DNA of 23,554 bases from DATKXO01 sp035528995 (lineage in GTDB: Bacteria > Planctomycetota > Phycisphaerae > UBA1845): the NCBI GenBank assembly GCA_035528995.1, contig DATKXO010000380.1, positions 1 through 23,554 of the forward strand, in the 5' to 3' direction. Positions 22,589 through 23,554 of this stretch are shown in pieces. Numbering within the stretch: position 1 is the first letter of the stretch; each line of letters opens with the position of its first letter. The notes under the pieces are model-generated. The model was not told the origin of the DNA and searched no databases. It saw only the letters and a list, made by a program, of their open reading frames with translations. A program made the position numbers and the translations under genes.

Positions 22589-23554
22589 TCAGACCGGTTC
22601 CAGCTCGCCGGTGAAGATGTAGTCGCGCACGTCCACGCCATCCACCGCCGCGATCATGATGTCTCGGCACATGCGCAGGTCCAGAAGCCGTGATGTGACG
22701 CACGCCGTGCTGTCGTTCATTGACCCGCCCATCAGTCGTACCCGCGGGCGGCACGGTGCCTCCGGATGGTTCTCAACCACGACGGCCTCGCTACCGTTGC
22801 TCAGCGTCACCACCGACCCCACCTGAAACGGTGGCAGAAGCCGGAGCAGCGTCTCAACCACCACCGGATCGAACCAGCCCGCCAACTGCGCGGACTTCAG
22901 CCCGTGGATGGCCACCACGGTCGGTACGCTCCTGCGCTTCGGGCTCAACAGATGGTCGAAAGCGTCCACCACGCCCACGATTCGGCTGAAGATGTGGATC
23001 TGTCGGCCTGCCGGCGGCGCCGGCGCACGGTCCCGGTGACGCGTCTCGCGCGGCGGGAATCCGCTCCCGTCGTAGCGCTGATGGTGGTTCAGAAGGATGT
23101 TCGCCGCCACCACCGATATGTGTTCCCGGGCGTGGTCGTAACCCGTCCGCACGTGGTAACGGTACTCCGGCCAGTCCGACTCGGCGTCAAGGATGCTCTT
23201 GGTCTGCAGCTCGTCGGGCATCTGCAGCTTACCGATGTCGTGCAACAGCGCCCCCACACCCAGTTCGCTCGTGTTCTCCGCCACGTTCGCCGGCAGGGCA
23301 CTGCGCTGACGACGCACGTAACCCGTCAGGTGCGCTCCGACGAGCAGGGCCAGGTAGCAGGTGTTGGCCAGATGACCCGTTATCGCCGAGCCGCAGCACG
23401 CCAACTGGTGCGTCATCACTTCGTGATCCGCGTCGTCCACGATGTCCGCCAGCATGCAGCGGACAGCCTTGCGGTAGTAGTGCAGGTTGATCTTGACCGC
23501 CACCCGGCGCTCCAGCCGATTCACCGAGTTGTTGATCACGTCATAAAGTCGGGC
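22589..23554 (-). CDS. HD-GYP-type phosphohydrolase (5' end outside the window)
   Basis: 321 residues are visible. The frame continues past a possible GTG at 23539 to the right edge (ARLYD...), so the N-terminus is probably missing. The HD metal site is LLHDIGKLQMP, followed by a further His in YRYHVRTGYDHAR and by LNHHQRYDGSGFPP, the HD-GYP signature with Phe in place of Tyr (GFP for GYP). A C-terminal stretch, FQVGSVVTLSNGSEAVVVEN, is common in planctomycete HD-GYP proteins. The family mostly degrades cyclic di-GMP; activity here is not certain. A sensor or regulatory domain may lie in the missing part. Confidence 0.88.
   Translation of the reverse strand, partial: ARLYDVINNSVNRLERRVAVKINLHYYRKAVRCMLADIVDDADHEVMTHQLACCGSAITGHLANTCYLALLVGAHLTGYVRRQRSALPANVAENTSELGVGALLHDIGKLQMPDELQTKSILDAESDWPEYRYHVRTGYDHAREHISVVAANILLNHHQRYDGSGFPPRETRHRDRAPAPPAGRQIHIFSRIVGVVDAFDHLLSPKRRSVPTVVAIHGLKSAQLAGWFDPVVVETLLRLLPPFQVGSVVTLSNGSEAVVVENHPEAPCRPRVRLMGGSMNDSTACVTSRLLDLRMCRDIMIAAVDGVDVRDYIFTGELEPV

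Noticed and set aside
1..23554. CRISPR arrays, rRNA genes, riboswitches, toxin-antitoxin or phage-defence operons
   Set aside because: No regularly spaced repeats, rRNA motifs or recognisable defence domains were found on either strand.

Overview
The window looks like a piece of a Planctomycetota chromosome, most likely of the Phycisphaerae type. The DNA is GC-rich with some GTG starts. It carries a fused lpxC-fabZ gene next to lpxA, a secreted beta-helix protein ending in a dockerin-like tail, a C2H2 zinc-finger protein with a winged helix, a eukaryote-like Ser/Thr kinase and an HD-GYP protein. Taxonomy is inferred from gene families and layout only.

Left part (1-7492, chromosomal): a large TPR protein related to ST7-type proteins runs off the left edge on the minus strand. 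Next come a zinc-finger/winged-helix protein (minus), a secreted endonuclease/exonuclease/phosphatase domain fused to a DUF2891 domain (plus), a hairpin terminator with a decayed tRNA-like relic, and a secreted beta-helix protein (minus). About 500 bases without a gene follow, ending in a second copy of the same terminator and tRNA 3' end.

Middle part (7493-15372): a 7.8-kb integrative element inserted in a tRNA-Gly(GCC) gene. Both ends carry an identical 48-bp repeat that forms the 3' part of the tRNA. All convincing genes read left to right: a small ribbon-helix-helix-like protein, a membrane protein (possible cargo), two DNA-binding-like proteins of unknown role, an AlpA-like excisionase/regulator, a small winged-helix-like protein, a primase-helicase, a Xre-type regulator and a tyrosine integrase. 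The frame of the integrase gene runs through the att core. In the integrated form it stops one base past the core, at residue 592. In the excised circle it would continue in frame for 66 more residues, which now lie detached beside attL. Twelve-base-period direct repeats flank both core copies (probable arm sites), and the right end brings its own terminator for the restored tRNA. A second, diverged copy of the integrase tail lies 1.2 kb inside the left end and suggests accretion or cassette exchange at this end. No conjugation, capsid or toxin-antitoxin genes are visible, so the element looks like a small replicating integrative plasmid or satellite.

Right part (15399-23554, chromosomal): the tRNA-Gly promoter, an SMR/EamA-like four-helix membrane protein (minus), then an outer-membrane biogenesis cluster on the plus strand: an OmpH/Skp-like periplasmic chaperone, LpxC-FabZ, LpxA and a Gfo/Idh/MocA-type oxidoreductase. 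Convergent to it are three minus-strand genes: a Ser/Thr kinase with HAD and DLG motifs, a YkuE-type metallophosphoesterase, and an HD-GYP protein cut by the right edge.
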